64,000 nt of DNA from Amorphochlora amoebiformis (Eukaryota > Cercozoa > Chlorarachniophyceae): contig BAAHQB010000065.1 in assembly GCA_054601695.1 (NCBI GenBank), positions 496,001 to 560,000 of the forward strand, in the 5' to 3' direction. The position numbers and the translations under genes are program-made. The notes under the pieces are model-generated. The model did no database searches, was not told the DNA's origin, and saw nothing but the letters and a program-made list of their open reading frames with translations. Shown here piece after piece: positions 25,897-64,000 of the stretch (its first letter is position 1; each line of letters begins with the position of its first letter).

Positions 25897-26985
25897 CACA
25901 CACACACTCACATATATATATATATATATATATATGTAATAAACCTCTGTATACATACATCAGCTGGATCAAACATGCAACAATTTGGGCTGCCTGGGAT
26001 AAGCATACATCAATCAGGGAATCCCGGCGCCACCATGAATCAAGGCGGTATGCCGATGCCCAAGATGGTCCAGCAACAAATGCAGCAACCTATGCAAATG
26101 GGAATGCAGCAGCCAATGGAACGTGGGGCCATGATGCAACAATCCCAAGGGTTCGTGATGAAACAAGGCTATCCTTCCTCCCCAAATTTCGTCCAGCCGA
26201 CGCAGGACTTAAGTAGGGGTCGAGTCAACAACTACCAGCAGATCATTGAGAAGTCCTTGTGGGAGCTTAAGAGGACTCGCGTTTCCGAGCCTCCTGGTGT
26301 CGAAAACATGTTCAAGGTGGTGGTTTTTGAGGATGAGTCAGGGCGAAAAATGAAAAGAAATCAATGTTGTTTTTGCAACAAGATGTTTGCTCAACGCTCC
26401 AATATGATTGTCCACATCCGCATCCACACGGGAGAGAAGCCGTACGCCTGTCAAATATGCTCTAGAGCCTTCGCTCAAAAGTCCAATCTGAAACGTCACA
26501 TGCGAGTACATGTCAAAGAGCAAACCCAGTATCAGCCGATGCCACACGCGCCAAGTGGCTTCATGCCCAGAGTTTTCGCCAGTCAGACTTCAATGGCTCA
26601 GCAGTTCAGTCAACCTGGAGCCTTCCCTCTGCAAAGCGGTGGTATGGCTCAGCGTTTACCTATGCCTCCCCGACAGGGAGATTTTACACAGAGGAGCAAC
26701 AGTTTTGGCAAGGGGCTTCGAAATCAAGGGGAAGTAAACGTCCAAGACGGCAATTTTCAGCAAGGAAATTTCTTCTCCAAAGTACAGGGAGGACAACCGG
26801 TCCAGGAAAATATGCCCGTTTCCCAGCAGAGGAGTTTTATCCCTCCACAACCTACACATGTACAAGAAGCTCAGCATGGTAATTTTGCCGCGATGCAAAG
26901 AGTCGAATTCGGGTACCAAGAGCAAAATCACTTTGGATCTCAACCTACTACCGGTATGATCAGCCAGCCTACGGTAATTCAGTGA
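24607..26985 (+). CDS. Gln/Met-rich protein with two C2H2 zinc fingers, 3 exons
   Basis: Exons: 24607-24950, 24989-25410, 25964-26985; 595 residues plus stop, phases consistent. The N-terminal ~115 residues are charged, with Lys-rich patches that could be nuclear localisation signals ([18 protein letters not shown]). The middle (about 200-320) is a low-complexity Gln/Met region (repeats such as MQGMQ and MQQPM), as in activation or condensate-forming domains. Two adjacent canonical fingers lie at about 390-412 (C-x2-C-x12-H-x3-H) and 418-440, joined by the linker HTGEKPYA. The C-terminus is Gln/Pro/Phe-rich with repeated [12 protein letters not shown] words. It is probably a nuclear DNA- or RNA-binding regulator; the target is unknown. 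Intron 1 is only 38 bases. Intron 2 (553 bases) holds the AT arrays. Confidence 0.93.
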
Positions 26986-27305
26986 CAATTTTAATATCGG
27001 CATCCTTTTAAATGGTTCCGGTGTATTTTTATAATGTCGAGTGCTATATATATGGGCATCCTTTTAAATGGTTCTAGTGTAGTTTTATAATGTCGAACAC
27101 TCGCACTAAATTTATTTTTATGAGCCGTATGTACATGTAGCACTGTCGACATATACCGTATTTCTCCACCATCTAGACCATCGCGATGTATGTAATACTA
27201 CGATGGATACATGCCCAATGAGTAAGTTTTCGTTCTCAGAACGATTAAATTATCGTGTGACCAGTATGATGATCATCAAGTATACACACACACACACAAT
27301 ACACA

Positions 27306-27348
<43 letters not shown>

Positions 27349-27392
27349 TTATATGTAATATATTATATATATATATATATATACTAGATACA

Positions 27393-27447
<55 letters not shown>

Positions 27448-27532
27448 CACCAGCATATCATATATATACGTTATACAAATATGTGTGTGTGTGTGTGTGT
27501 GTGTGTGTATGATGGTTTGCATGGTTCAATCT

Positions 27533-27880
27533 GCGTTTCGATCGGTGCACATAAATGAGTCATGTACGTAAGCATGCATGCGTACGTACGTGGATATGAA
27601 AATTTGTTCGTAGTGCGTATAGACTCCGGCGCTATACATAGTTCAATCTACGTTTCGATCAGTACACATAACTGGGTCATGTACGTAAGCATGCATGCGT
27701 ACGCACGTGGACATGAAAATTTGTTCGTAGTGCGTATAGACTCGATCCGGCGCTATACATAGTTCAATCTACTTTTCGATCAGTACACATAACTGAGTCA
27801 TGTACGTAAGCATGCATGCGTACGTATGTGGATATGAAAATTGGCTGGCAGTGCGTATAGACTCCGGCGCTATATACTTA
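27533..27880 (+). repeat. Three tandem copies of a ~118-bp unit
   Basis: The unit contains GTACGTAAGCATGCATGCGT, GGATATGAAAATTTG and GTGCGTATAGACTCCGGCGC. Copies start near 27533, 27650 and 27770 and are about 90% alike. No AT array separates them. A 5-7 base difference (TCGATC insertion) marks the second copy. Confidence 0.9.
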
Positions 27881-28021
27881 CTCTAATTACTCTAGATATT
27901 GTGTAGATATACTACTAAGATATATCCGACGCTAAATATATAAATACATTTATATAAATATGTACACAAATGAAAATACATATATTGATATATATATATA
28001 TATACATATATATGTAAATAT

Positions 28022-28075
<54 letters not shown>

Positions 28076-28119
28076 CATACATATATATATATATATATAA
28101 TATATATATATATATATCA

Positions 28120-28280
28120 AGGATCTTTCACGTTCTTTGATCACTGAAAAAAACTTCCCTAAAATGTCGCGAATCACGCCATACACGTGTCATCCGCTAG
28201 GATCTTTCACGTTCTTTGATCACTGAAAAAAAATTCCTAAAATGTCGCGAATCACGCCATACACGTGTCATCCGCTTGCA
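28120..28280 (+). repeat. Two tandem copies of an ~80-bp unit
   Basis: GGATCTTTCACGTTCTTTGA...CACGCCATACACGTGTCATC occurs at about 28120-28195 and 28200-28275, nearly identical. Confidence 0.9.
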
Positions 28281-28418
28281 TAAGACGATGCCTACGTGTC
28301 AGTGAGCAATCTACCTTCACAGGTTGTCATTCCTCTATATCCCTTTCCTGTATCTTTCACGATTACAGGTTGAAAAACCAGAAGCATTCAGGGCGCATAA
28401 ATAGATATACTTAAAAAT

Positions 28419-28455
<37 letters not shown>

Positions 28456-28506
28456 CATATAGATATGTATATATATATATATATGTATATATACATAAAT
28501 ATACAC

Positions 28507-28547
<41 letters not shown>

Positions 28548-28604
28548 TTATATATGTATGCTGCATATATATTATACAAATATTATAAATATATATATAC
28601 ACAC

Positions 28605-28689
<85 letters not shown>

Positions 28690-28844
28690 TTATGTATATA
28701 TAATATATATATCGTATAAAAACAAAACAAGGGCCAATAGTTATAACGGTTCGCCTTAATATGTACATCTGGATATCCGAGCGGTCATTTCACAACAATC
28801 CTCATAAAACATTCGTTCTGGACTGTCGATGTCTTCCATCTCGA

Positions 28845-29000
28845 CTTAGGCAATTTCACCCAATCTACTTCTCCTCCTTAGGATTAGGGTTAATGTTAGG
28901 CAATTCCACCCAATCTACTTCTCCTCGTTAGGATTAGGTTAATATTAGGCAATTTCATCCATTCTACTTCTCTTCCTTAGGGTTAGGGTTAATGTTAACG
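28845..29000 (+). repeat. Three tandem ~60-bp units carrying TTAGGGTTAATG
   Basis: Each unit reads TTAGGCAATTTCACCCAATC, CTACTTCTCCT and a TTAGGATTAGGGTTAATGTT-like telomeric word. Copies start near 28843, 28898 and 28946. Confidence 0.85.
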
Positions 29001-29136
29001 TTCGAGGCTTATGGCAGTTTTGATGATTAAGCAAGGTATGTGTGCAGGATTGTGTATATTTTTTATTTATCTTTATAGATATATATATGTATATTTGCAT
29101 ACATACTGAATAATATATATATATATAGCATGATAT

Positions 29137-29167
<31 letters not shown>

Positions 29168-29307
29168 GATATATGTATATAGTGTACATATATATTTATA
29201 TATATATGTGTGTGAGTATCATGATATATATATATATTATTCAGTATGGATGCAAATATAGATTTTTTATACATATCTAATATATATATATATATATTCA
29301 TTTTCAC

Positions 29308-29345
<38 letters not shown>

Positions 29346-29489
29346 GCGCACATATATAAAATACTTACATATATATATATATATATTTATATATATAAAA
29401 TACATATATATATATTTATATATTCGACATATATATATATATATATAATATACATATGTATATATATATATATATATATACATGTATGG

Positions 29490-29745
29490 TTACCTTGTAT
29501 TCAAGTCCCTTACCCCCTAGGAGAGGCTTTGTGCTGATGTTGGCATATTTGTCTGCAAATTGGATAGGTTATGAACTCTTTCGGGTTATATGTGCATATG
29601 TATTACATGTATGTATATGTATTATGTGAATGTATGTACATCTGATGTTGGCATAGCGGTCTGAGAGGTTATGACCTCTTTCGGTTTATACGTGTATATG
29701 TATTACATGTATGTATATGTATTATGTAAATGTATGTATATGTAC
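29490..29745 (+). repeat. Two copies of a ~110-bp unit
   Basis: GATGTTGGCATA, GGTTATGAMCTCTTTCGGKT and GTGTATTACATGTATGTATA-like words recur at about 29537-29640 and 29643-29745. Confidence 0.8.
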
Positions 29746-29776
29746 ATACAATGTGAATATGCGTAATGTCTGCATG

Positions 29777-29817
<41 letters not shown>

Positions 29818-30020
29818 GTACATCATGTATAGTTATATGTTTAAGTACGCAATATATGTGCATACATACATTGTATATATATTGTAGTGTATGAACAATA
29901 TATGCATATACATATTTATCACATATTATATAAATATACATGTATAAATATTTACATACATATATATATTTATATATATTATATATATATATTATATATA
30001 TACACATTTATAATATATAT

Positions 30021-30180
30021 CGCACTCTCTTTCTCTCTCTCTCTCTCTCTTCTTCCTCTCTCTCTTCCTCTCTCTCTCCCTCTCTCTCTTTCCTCTCTCT
30101 CTCTTTCCTCTCTCTCTCTCTGTCTCTCTATCCTTAACTTGTGCTCTCCCTCTCTTTCTCTCTCCCTCTTTCCCTCCAAT

Positions 30181-30218
<38 letters not shown>

Positions 30219-30290
30219 TCTCTCTCTCTTTTCCTCTCTCTCTCTGTCTCTCTATCCTTACCCTGTACTCTCCCTCTCTTTCCCTCTCTT

Positions 30291-30374
<84 letters not shown>

Positions 30375-30700
30375 CCTCTTTCTCTCTCTCTCTCTTTTCC
30401 TCTCTCTGTCTCTCTATCCTTACCCTGTACTCTCCCTCTCCTTTCCTCTCTCTCTCTCTCTTCTCCTCTTTCTCTCTCTCTCTCTTTTCCTCTCTCTCCC
30501 TGTCTCTCTATCCTTACCCTCTCTTCCCCTCTTTCTCTCTCTCTCTCTACCCCTATGTCCCTGTTCCAACTCATTTCTCCCTCTCTCTCGCTTTCCCCAA
30601 TCTGATTCTATATCTCTCTCTTTTCTCTCTCTCTTTTCTCTCTCTCTTTTTCTCTCTCTCTCTCTTTTCTCTCTCTTTTTTCTCTCTCTATTGCCGAGAG
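30021..30700 (+). repeat. Polypyrimidine tract with internal ~95-bp period
   Basis: CTCT-rich on the plus strand. A spacer word (CTCTCTATCCTTACCCTGTA or a close variant) recurs about every 90-150 bases near 30125, 30250, 30412 and 30510. The array is therefore a higher-order repeat. It abuts the 3' end of the acyltransferase gene. Confidence 0.85.
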
Positions 30701-30750
30701 ATCCTTCTCGAGATATATTTCTAGGGAGAGTGTGTGTTTTTCTTTTTTTT

Positions 30751-58167
<27,417 letters not shown>

Positions 58168-58319
58168 TGGTGGGTGCCGGTTGTGGCAGTGATGTGTGGT
58201 CACGGGGACGTCCACGTGCCGATCGTAAGTAGCCGACTTTTAAAGTTTTGGATTGATAAAAATACGGCTTCCAAGACGGATCCTCGCTCCCTCGCGGACC
58301 CGAAGAAGCGATACTGGAG
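58168..58319. promoter_or_regulatory. Putative bidirectional promoter, acyltransferase / snurportin
   Basis: 152 bases separate the two divergent ATGs. They are GC-richer than the surroundings and free of AT microsatellite. Upstream in-frame codons exist for both genes, so the true starts could narrow this further. Confidence 0.45.
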
Positions 58320-59669
58320 ATGAACGGCGTTGGGGAGAGACGCGACAGACTAAAATCTAAAATATCTGCAAGGGAGTTAGCTAAGGACAAGAGACGGCGG
58401 GAACTATTAGATAGGCAAAAGAGAGATCGTCGCAATTTTCGTGACCACTCTCGAAGGTTGGCAGATCGTGCCAGGGGCGAGGAGGATGATAGCAATGAAA
58501 GACAGTCCTTATTTGGACGTTCAAACAACGGAGGATTTTTTGGAGGGAAGCCGAGTGCCGATAGGGGATCTGAGAAGAAGGCGAAGAGCAAGAACGCGAA
58601 CAAGATGGAATTGAGTGACCCAGAGGCTGAGGCAAAGAAGCGTGAAAAGCGGGAGCGACATTCACGCAGGCGACGGGAATACTTCGCAGGACAGCTAATG
58701 CACCCCGAGTGGATGACGGACATCCCTGGGGACTTAGGACCAAACTGGTACGTCCTGCCTCGTCCGGAGGGTATCCGTTGCCTCGTTATAGCGTCTCGGG
58801 GGAAGACAATATCTCGTAAGCGCTCTGGAGCTATCCTCCACGTCTTTTCGTCCGCCCTTCCGTCTGGAAACCCGAAGCAGAAGCAAGTCGACCCGTGCAT
58901 TCTCGACTGTATATACCATCCCCAAAACCAAACCTACTACGTGTTGGATCTCATGTGCTGGTCAGGGTATTCCGTCTATGACTCTAACACCGAGTTTCGA
59001 CACTTCTGGGTTCACTCGAAGCTTTCAGAGGCTCCAATACACCGTTATTCGCCTCTCAATAAATTCAAATTCGCCCCGATTCCTAGAGAGCCTGCTACCT
59101 TCGAGGGGCTCAAGAAGCTATATCCGCCTGTCGATCACGGGTTTCAGATGGACGGGTTGCTGTTTGTTCACAAGCAAACCCGATATGAACTAGGGCTCAC
59201 GCCTTTGTGTCTCTTGTGGAAGGATACGAAGACAAGTCGCTACTTAGTCGACACTTCTGACGGGTGTGATATAACCTGTTCTCTCATGCATATCCGATAT
59301 CTTCTCTCTCTGTATTCTCATATCCCACACACTTATATTTGGTATCATTTCTCTGCAGGAAATCGGTGTCACAGCGCCAAAATTGTACCCTGCTGGTGCA
59401 ACCAGACCTTTCCATCGTCTCCTTAGAAGGCTACGTTGTTGCCAACCTGACAATTAAGGCTGTCGAGGAGGCAAAGATGAAGATCCACCCCAAGACCGGC
59501 TCCCTACATAAATTCTCGATATCCGGCGTCAGTCAGGTTAGAATTAGAGGCATTTTGAATCACGTTTAGGAGGTTCACGACCATGCAAATACTACGTATT
59601 TATTGTAGGAATTCTATAATTAACTTATAACAATACAAATGTATATATAATAGACAACATATATGTATA

Positions 59670-59723
<54 letters not shown>

Positions 59724-59750
59724 TTATATGTATGTAATAAATACACACAC

Positions 59751-59784
<34 letters not shown>

Positions 59785-59862
59785 TTATATATATATAATA
59801 TATTTTTATGTATGTATATATATATTTGAACAAACGAATAGAAAGTATACATACATATATAT

Positions 59863-59935
<73 letters not shown>

Positions 59936-59952
59936 ATTTTATATATTTTTTT

Positions 59953-60030
<78 letters not shown>

Positions 60031-60036
60031 CATATG

Positions 60037-60097
<61 letters not shown>

Positions 60098-60158
60098 ACC
60101 TATATGCACATGTCGTTGCAAATATACGTTTTCATATATCATACATGTGTATACATAC

Positions 60159-60208
<50 letters not shown>

Positions 60209-60487
60209 GAGGATGAGTCTGGTAACGGGAAGGAGAAGGTTGAAGGCTTAACTTATCTCTGCCCGGGCTCACGAGCGCGTATCCTTCCTGATAGTTGGAG
60301 CAAGGTCGCATTCCAGGCTCGGGCCCGCTGCAATACAACTGCGTCTATCCTGGATATCGCCAAGCGGTGTGCCTCCAACAAGGTCCTTGAGGCAAATGAT
60401 GACAATCAAGACGACGTGCAGACAATTGGGATAGAGAAGATAGTTCAGGAAGTCGAGACAAAGATGACTCTTCAGGATGAATCGTAG
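58320..60487 (+). CDS. SNUPN: Snurportin-1, m3G-cap-dependent snRNP nuclear import adaptor, 3 exons
   Basis: Exons: 58320-59263, 59359-59536, 60209-60487; 466 residues plus stop, phases consistent. An importin-beta-binding region near residues 24-50 has the family spacing ([14 protein letters not shown]...HSRRLAD). The m3G-cap-binding domain spans about 128-315: [93 protein letters not shown]. These match snurportin closely. The protein carries mature U snRNPs from cytoplasm to nucleus with importin-beta. The C-terminal ~150 residues (exons 2-3) are less conserved, with a charged tail. Intron 2 (672 bases) is largely (AT)n; intron 1 (95 bases) is not. The start was chosen because the ATG immediately precedes the basic import signal. 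Confidence 0.95.
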
Positions 60488-61396
60488 CGCTTCCGGTCAA
60501 GTTCATGCGTAACTTCTAGAACTTATATTTGTACATATTGCAGAGCTAGGCGACACTCTACCGTCATCTAGGTCATGATGATGTATTTATCGGGATACAC
60601 TAGATACCGTGTAGCTCGTATTCAATGAGTCATATACTTAGATATAGTATATTTAGTTAGACTCACCAGCTACTAGATCTAGTAACTAGAGAGTAAAAAC
60701 AACTCTGGACGCTGGAAACTCTTTCCTACGATATTGCTTACCCGAAAGCTTCAGGAAAGAAACTACGTAGTGTAATTATAATTTATGTAATCTAGGTAAT
60801 ATTCGACGCCAAGTTCTTACACTCTAGATGTTCACATAGATACTAGGCTAAATATTAGTAGCAATTATTTACTACGTTTAGCCTTATCTAGCTTATCGAT
60901 AACACTGTGTCACATGAGTGGTCTAGGTGGTTTTTCCTGTATCTTCTAGACCTAGCGCTTGTTCATACACTAGATACACCTTCTAGACCTTGTACACACC
61001 TTCTGCTTTTGACACGGCTAGACGGCCGGTCTCCAGGGTCCAGACGGTATAATACTAGTAATAGCTAGATCTAGTAGATAGAGACGCAGGCTCAGGCTAA
61101 ATATAGTATACCTTTGCTGTGACATACACTGTACCGGCACTGATCGATCCGTATAATTGAGAGTTGGCCTTAAGTCTGTGATGTATATCGTGATGATCCG
61201 ACTGGGTATATTGGACTTGCAATTGCAATTCAGAGCACAGATCTCGACGATCATTGAACAACTTGCAGATTCCTCAGCCCTCCATGAATATGTTACGAAT
61301 CTAGATACAGATAGATGCCTGCCACTGTGGATATATAAGAACTGATTTTGTTCCTACTCAATGATTGCGACGGGAGATTTGATCCATCGCCAGCAG
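60488..61396. other. Convergent intergenic region, strikingly CTAG-rich
   Basis: It lies between the stops of snurportin (plus) and the SPIRAL1-like gene (minus). It is complex sequence with no AT array. CTAG words recur more than a dozen times between about 60545 and 61085 (CTAGATAC, CTAGACC, CTAGTA). A short plus-strand open frame at 61157-61345 has no supporting evidence. Confidence 0.65.
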
Positions 61397-61992
61397 TTAG
61401 CCGAACTGAATTTGAGACCTTCCGCCAGGAGGAGCATGAACTCGGGTCGTCGGGCGATCTGTGATAAAGTTACCGTACTCTGGACGAGTGTTGGACGCGA
61501 AGGCGTTGGAGGACACCCTGGTTGGCTTGGTTGATTGGGTAGGCTTTACCGGCTTGGCTTCAGGGACCACCACTTTCTTGTTTTCCTGCATACCCAAAAA
61601 TGAGAAGTTTCACCTCCTGTTTAGCGAACAGTGATCAGGTTGCACCCTTACTTCAGCCATTGGCTTCCTCTGAATGGGCTTGGAGATAGTCTTGTTCTTT
61701 GCAGAAGCGCCGATTTTGGCTGTCACAGGTTTCTGGGCACGGTTCTCCCAGCAACGACTCTTCTTGTTCCACACACGATTTGAAGAGACCTTGTTTTCAG
61801 AACCTCTGAAGTGTTGGAATGATTTATGCCTCCACCTCGAATTTCGACAGAAGCTGCGTTTGGGGAATCTTCAAATTAGTTGTTTTACCCTCCGATCGAC
61901 CAGTTGCTCTTTGAGTGATGAGTCGACATGTGATGGTGAGTCCTCGTTGTGGACCGATTGACGTGCATATCAAGGGAGTTCTTAGCAGACAT
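61397..61992 (-). CDS. SPIRAL1-like microtubule-associated protein, 3 exons
   Basis: Exons in order: 61889-61992, 61652-61805, 61397-61585; 148 residues plus stop, phases consistent. The C-terminus has YGNFITDRPTTRVHAPPGG, matching the conserved SPIRAL1 motif (GNFLTDRPSTKVHAAPGG) of small microtubule-localised proteins. The final SQIQFG differs from the plant LDYLFG ending. The middle is Lys/Pro/Thr-rich and basic, suitable for tubulin binding. The N-terminus is His-rich (residues 19-27). Intron 1 is taken as 83 bases ending at the TTCAG at 61806-61810. A 20-base intron would also keep the frame but is less plausible. Jupiter/HN1-type proteins share a weak PPGG motif and are an alternative. 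Head to head with the next gene. Confidence 0.8.
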
Positions 61993-62232
61993 GAGACCGG
62001 GGTAAGAGATCACTGTAGGGGATGGGATTTTGGGGATTGATGGAACGGTTTCGCGCCAACACCTTCGGGTAGTACCCGGCACTATTGATCCTCCTTCGTT
62101 ACTGACGGATGGAAAGGGAACATATCTACATTTGAATATAATTAATATTGAATCGTTGTATCTTCCATATCTAGATTTGTTATTCGATATATCTATCTCG
62201 GGTATCTACATTTGCGCCAAGAAGGAGATGGG
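61993..62232. promoter_or_regulatory. Putative bidirectional promoter, SPIRAL1-like / downstream gene
   Basis: 240 bases of complex sequence separate the divergent start codons. There is no microsatellite and no recognisable core motif. Confidence 0.4.
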
Positions 62233-62856
62233 ATGATGGCTGTGGCTGGCACGCTCCTGGCCCTCCTCCAGCCGTCTCTTCATATTTCACGCACTCCTAC
62301 ACGAACGTTTTCGCTAACGAGCCGTTGGAGATGCACTCAACCTCGATCTTTCGCGTCCGGTCGGTCCATGGATCCCTCCAAGGGCTTGAGAATACAGGCA
62401 TTTGAGTTCAACAGATGGGAATCAGAGGTCAGAGACCTCATGAGCGACGGTCATGTGTCTCAAAGCCCGCAAATATCGCAAATAATCACGGATATTGATA
62501 GGTTTACGGCTGCAGGAATCGAAGGCCAGAGGTATTTTCACCGAAAACAGCCCTAATTACCGCATGCCACGCATTTCGGCACTCTGCTTGACCATCCTTT
62601 GTGTGTATTTGATTTTTACAGAGGTTGATCTGATGCATGTAAAACGACATTTTAAGTCCAAATGTATAGAGAGCTGTATCTATGCTACAATTCAAAATGG
62701 ACTTGACGTGACCGGTTGTGAAAATATAGTTGCGACTCATGATAAATACTTCTATCTATTTTCAGGCGGCTATTTCTAGAGGATCCCATCCTTGAAACAC
62801 AATGGAAGGCAACTCTGGGGGCACTGGAGAGGGTTATACCGGACCTGGAACCAGAG
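62233..62856 (+). CDS. First two exons of an unrecognised gene with a possible organelle-targeting N-terminus (partial)
   Basis: Exon 1 is 62233-62531. Exon 2 is 62766-62856, joined across an AG|G codon, and it ends at a GAG|GTGGGA donor, so the gene continues to the right, past the window edge if the AT array is its next intron. The N-terminal ~55 residues are rich in Arg, Ser, Thr and Leu, with almost no acidic residues (LLALLQPSLHISRTPTRTFS; RSFASGRS). This fits a mitochondrial or plastid transit peptide. It is followed by a helical acidic/aromatic region (AFEFNRWESEVRDLMSDG; QIITDIDRFTAAGIEG) and in exon 2 LFLEDPILETQWKATLGALE. The family is not recognised. An in-frame second ATG at 62236 is equally usable. 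Confidence 0.6.
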
Positions 62857-62954
62857 GTGGGATGGCCTGTTTTCATACTACGCTGACACACACACACACA
62901 CACAACATACAAATGCAAATGTACATATAAATTTGTAAATATAAAAAACAAATC

Positions 62955-62965
62955 ATACACACGCG

Positions 62966-62996
<31 letters not shown>

Positions 62997-63006
62997 TATA
63001 TTATAT

Positions 63007-63072
<66 letters not shown>

Positions 63073-63075
63073 TAT

Positions 63076-63129
<54 letters not shown>

Positions 63130-63259
63130 ATATACACACGTACATATTGTACATGTATACATCAACATGTATATATGTATGTATATATTTAATATATATT
63201 TATATGTACAATTAAATACATATTTATAATATCTAAAAGTAAATATATATTCATAATAT

Positions 63260-63292
<33 letters not shown>

Positions 63293-63305
63293 TATATACA
63301 CACAC

Positions 63306-63393
<88 letters not shown>

Positions 63394-63722
63394 AATATTT
63401 CTATATATATTAAATTTACATATATATTATACAACACACACACACACACATAATATACACACACATATATAATATATATATATATATATATATACATATA
63501 TATATTATATACACACACACACATATATATATATGTATATGTAGATGTAATGTGTGCTTATAGTATACATGCACATATACATATATGTATATATGTATAT
63601 ATATATATAGATATATATATGTATGTGTATATATATATACATATATATATATACATATTATACATATATATATAATATATATTTATATGTATACATATAT
63701 ATGTAGTGTAATATATATTTTT

Positions 63723-63815
<93 letters not shown>

Positions 63816-63873
63816 TATTTATATGTACGTATATATATATATATATGTATATATTTCCATATAGTGTAAAAGT

Positions 63874-63917
<44 letters not shown>

Positions 63918-64000
63918 TAATATAAATATATATATATATAATATATACATATATTATTTAAATACATAAATACATATAATATATATATATATATATATAT
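62955..64000. repeat. (AT)n microsatellite to the right edge
   Basis: Almost pure AT with short interruptions (ACACAC near 62888-62905, 63297-63305, 63435-63465). It is probably the next intron of the gene starting at 62233, by analogy with the other genes. Confidence 0.85.

Larger units (their letters stand above)
26986..30750. other. Convergent intergenic region rich in local repeats
   Basis: It lies between the zinc-finger gene (plus) and the acyltransferase gene (minus). It holds a duplicated 3'-flank motif (GGCATCCTTTTAAATGGTTC at about 26999 and 27054), AT arrays, several tandem 60-120 bp units (listed separately), a few TTAGGGTTAATG words and a CT tract. No coding exon with consistent splice edges was found. 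Confidence 0.6.

Noticed and set aside
61157-61345. 62-residue plus-strand open frame between snurportin and the SPIRAL1-like gene
   Set aside because: It has no family resemblance and lies in a CTAG-rich 3' gap. The length is compatible with chance.
61869-61888. A 20-base intron in the SPIRAL1-like gene
   Set aside because: It would keep the frame, but an 83-base intron ending at a TTCAG with a pyrimidine context also does and is mechanistically more ordinary. The encoded segment between is not conserved-looking.

Overview
This is nuclear DNA from a eukaryote, probably a protist or alga. The lineage cannot be fixed from the sequence. The genes are split by GT-AG introns. They encode eukaryote-only proteins: snurportin-1, a RAD51B-type recombinase, a nose-resistant-to-fluoxetine type acyltransferase and a SPIRAL1-like protein. 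Telomere-type TTAGGG/CCCTAA arrays lie inside introns. Most of the window is (AT)n microsatellite, and most of that is intronic. Almost every long repetitive open frame (poly Ile-Tyr, Ser-Leu, Cys-Val, Arg-Glu) is a microsatellite artefact. Real exons are mostly 20-150 bases, so genes were rebuilt by eye: islands of complex sequence were found, GT/AG edges chosen, and codon phase required to match across each junction.

Layout, left to right: (1) 5' end of a minus-strand gene, possibly an SLC35F-like transporter (3-386); (2) a 16-exon plus-strand gene of unknown function (532-12879); (3) a 14-exon minus-strand voltage-gated K+ channel with a C-terminal zinc ribbon (13296-19874); (4) a compact 6-exon RAD51B-like gene, plus strand (20227-21567); (5) a Gln/Met-rich protein with two C2H2 fingers, plus strand (24607-26985); (6) a giant minus-strand acyltransferase gene, about 36 exons over 27.4 kb (30751-58167); (7) snurportin-1, plus strand (58320-60487); (8) a SPIRAL1-like gene, minus strand (61397-61992); (9) the first two exons of an unrecognised plus-strand gene (62233-62856) running out of the window.

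Four adjacent pairs are head to head, with 145-352 bp between start codons and no long AT array between them. This suggests compact bidirectional promoters. The AT arrays fill introns and some convergent or tandem intergenic regions. The genes share no pathway: they cover recombination, snRNP import, membrane excitability, lipid or acyl metabolism and the cytoskeleton. The window looks like ordinary housekeeping gene space in an extraordinary repeat setting.

The most unusual feature is local duplication of exon edges. Around at least a dozen exons, pieces carrying the acceptor plus the exon 5' part sit upstream, or pieces carrying the exon 3' part plus the donor sit downstream, each embedded in (AT)n. 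One 21-base micro-exon is duplicated whole with both splice sites and in frame. The AT arrays therefore appear to seed decoy splice sites and possibly new exons.
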